DNA from: Desulforhopalus sp. IMCC35007
Lineage (GTDB): Bacteria > Desulfobacterota > Desulfobulbia > Desulfobulbales > Desulfocapsaceae
Length of the DNA: 64,000 bases
Assembly: GCF_005116575.1 (NCBI RefSeq)
Contig: NZ_SWCN01000023.1
Coordinates: 1 to 64,000 of the forward strand
Direction of reading: 5' to 3'
In this document: positions 63,703 to 64,000 of the stretch, piece by piece
Numbering within the stretch: the first letter of the stretch is position 1
Layout of the letters: every line of letters starts with the position of its first letter
Translations under genes and position numbers: made by a program
Notes under the pieces: model-generated
What the model was told of the DNA's origin: nothing
The model's input: the letters and a program-made list of their open reading frames with translations, nothing else
Databases searched by the model: none

Positions 63703-64000
63703 TAAAGGAACCTCCAATAGTTCAATATGATTTTTGGTAACATGAAACAGAAATTAATTATTAAAAAACAGTAAAATAAAAGACCCAATACCTTTTCTAT
63801 TTGTCACTAGAATAAGCTTTGCACTATATATATCAAAAGCTATCTATTTCAACATATTTTTTATATTGTTGAGCCTTCCAGGAACTTTTTTTTGACCAAA
63901 GTAGCTGGAGCATACCACGAAAGGAACATTGTGCAACATCAGCCTCATCTGCAAATGTGTATAAATTGCATGAAAGGTACAAATTTGATCTAGTGATTAT
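63703..64000. other. terminal intergenic region
   Basis: About 300 AT-rich bases at the right edge. The promoter of the pal run may lie here. No gene fragment is evident up to the end of the window. Confidence 0.4.

Noticed and set aside
1-64000. CRISPR array, prophage or integrative element
   Set aside because: No regularly spaced repeats, phage structural genes, integrase or conjugation genes were seen.

Overview
The window is a chromosomal stretch of a Gram-negative, probably anaerobic bacterium, most likely a Desulfobacterota member near the Desulfobulbales. This is an inference. The supporting genes are futalosine-route menaquinone genes (mqnB, mqnD), a secreted CbiK-type chelatase under a cobalamin riboswitch, a TAXI-TRAP transporter, several long two-component proteins, an AmmeMemo-type radical SAM enzyme, and outer-membrane genes (pal, ompH/skp, lolA). 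No rRNA, CRISPR array, complete insertion sequence or prophage was seen. One tRNA was found: tRNA-Arg(TCG).

Layout. About 1-6 kb is gene-poor and looks accessory: an HD-domain protein, the tRNA with its terminator, a DUF454 membrane protein, an eroded IS3-type transposase tail, a lipoprotein, ada and small membrane proteins. About 6-18 kb holds mostly single metabolic or transport genes: an MFS exporter, a CinA-like protein, ppnP, DUF924, a PfkB kinase, an NSS transporter, a DUF2278 protein, a SYLF gene broken by one in-frame TAA, a YgjP-like metalloprotein, a radical SAM protein, and cbiK with promoter, B12 riboswitch and terminator. From 18.9 to 26.3 kb lies one tightly overlapping operon: TAXI receptor, DUF1850, fused TRAP permease, histidine kinase with its own substrate-binding domain, and sigma-54 response regulator. 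A consensus -24/-12 promoter and a tandem 13-bp dyad upstream suggest the operon regulates itself.

About 26.4-36 kb carries marC, topB, two secreted proteins, rarA, a PilZ protein, a membrane protein and amrS. The block 41.3-36.1 kb is an apparent operon of a PEP-synthase-like ATP-grasp protein, gdhA and bpt. The block 47.2-41.5 kb runs mqnB, mqnD, a MobB/MobA-like fusion, a sensor kinase and its response regulator. The stretch 47.5-54.3 kb on the plus strand has queA, murI, lolA, a B12-type radical SAM protein, a YfcE-like phosphodiesterase and a four-repeat S1 protein, with fmdB inserted on the other strand. Then come an MFS exporter, a hybrid histidine kinase with an adjacent periplasmic binding protein, and pyrC. 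The minus-strand run pal, ompH, yicC, remA, gmk, rlmB closes the window.

The most notable observations are the self-contained sigma-54/TAXI-TRAP module, the single-codon lesion in the SYLF gene, the complete riboswitch unit before a secreted cobaltochelatase, and the PEP-synthase-like protein that lacks a phosphohistidine domain and is coupled to gdhA. I found no clear sign of an entirely new defence or mobile system.
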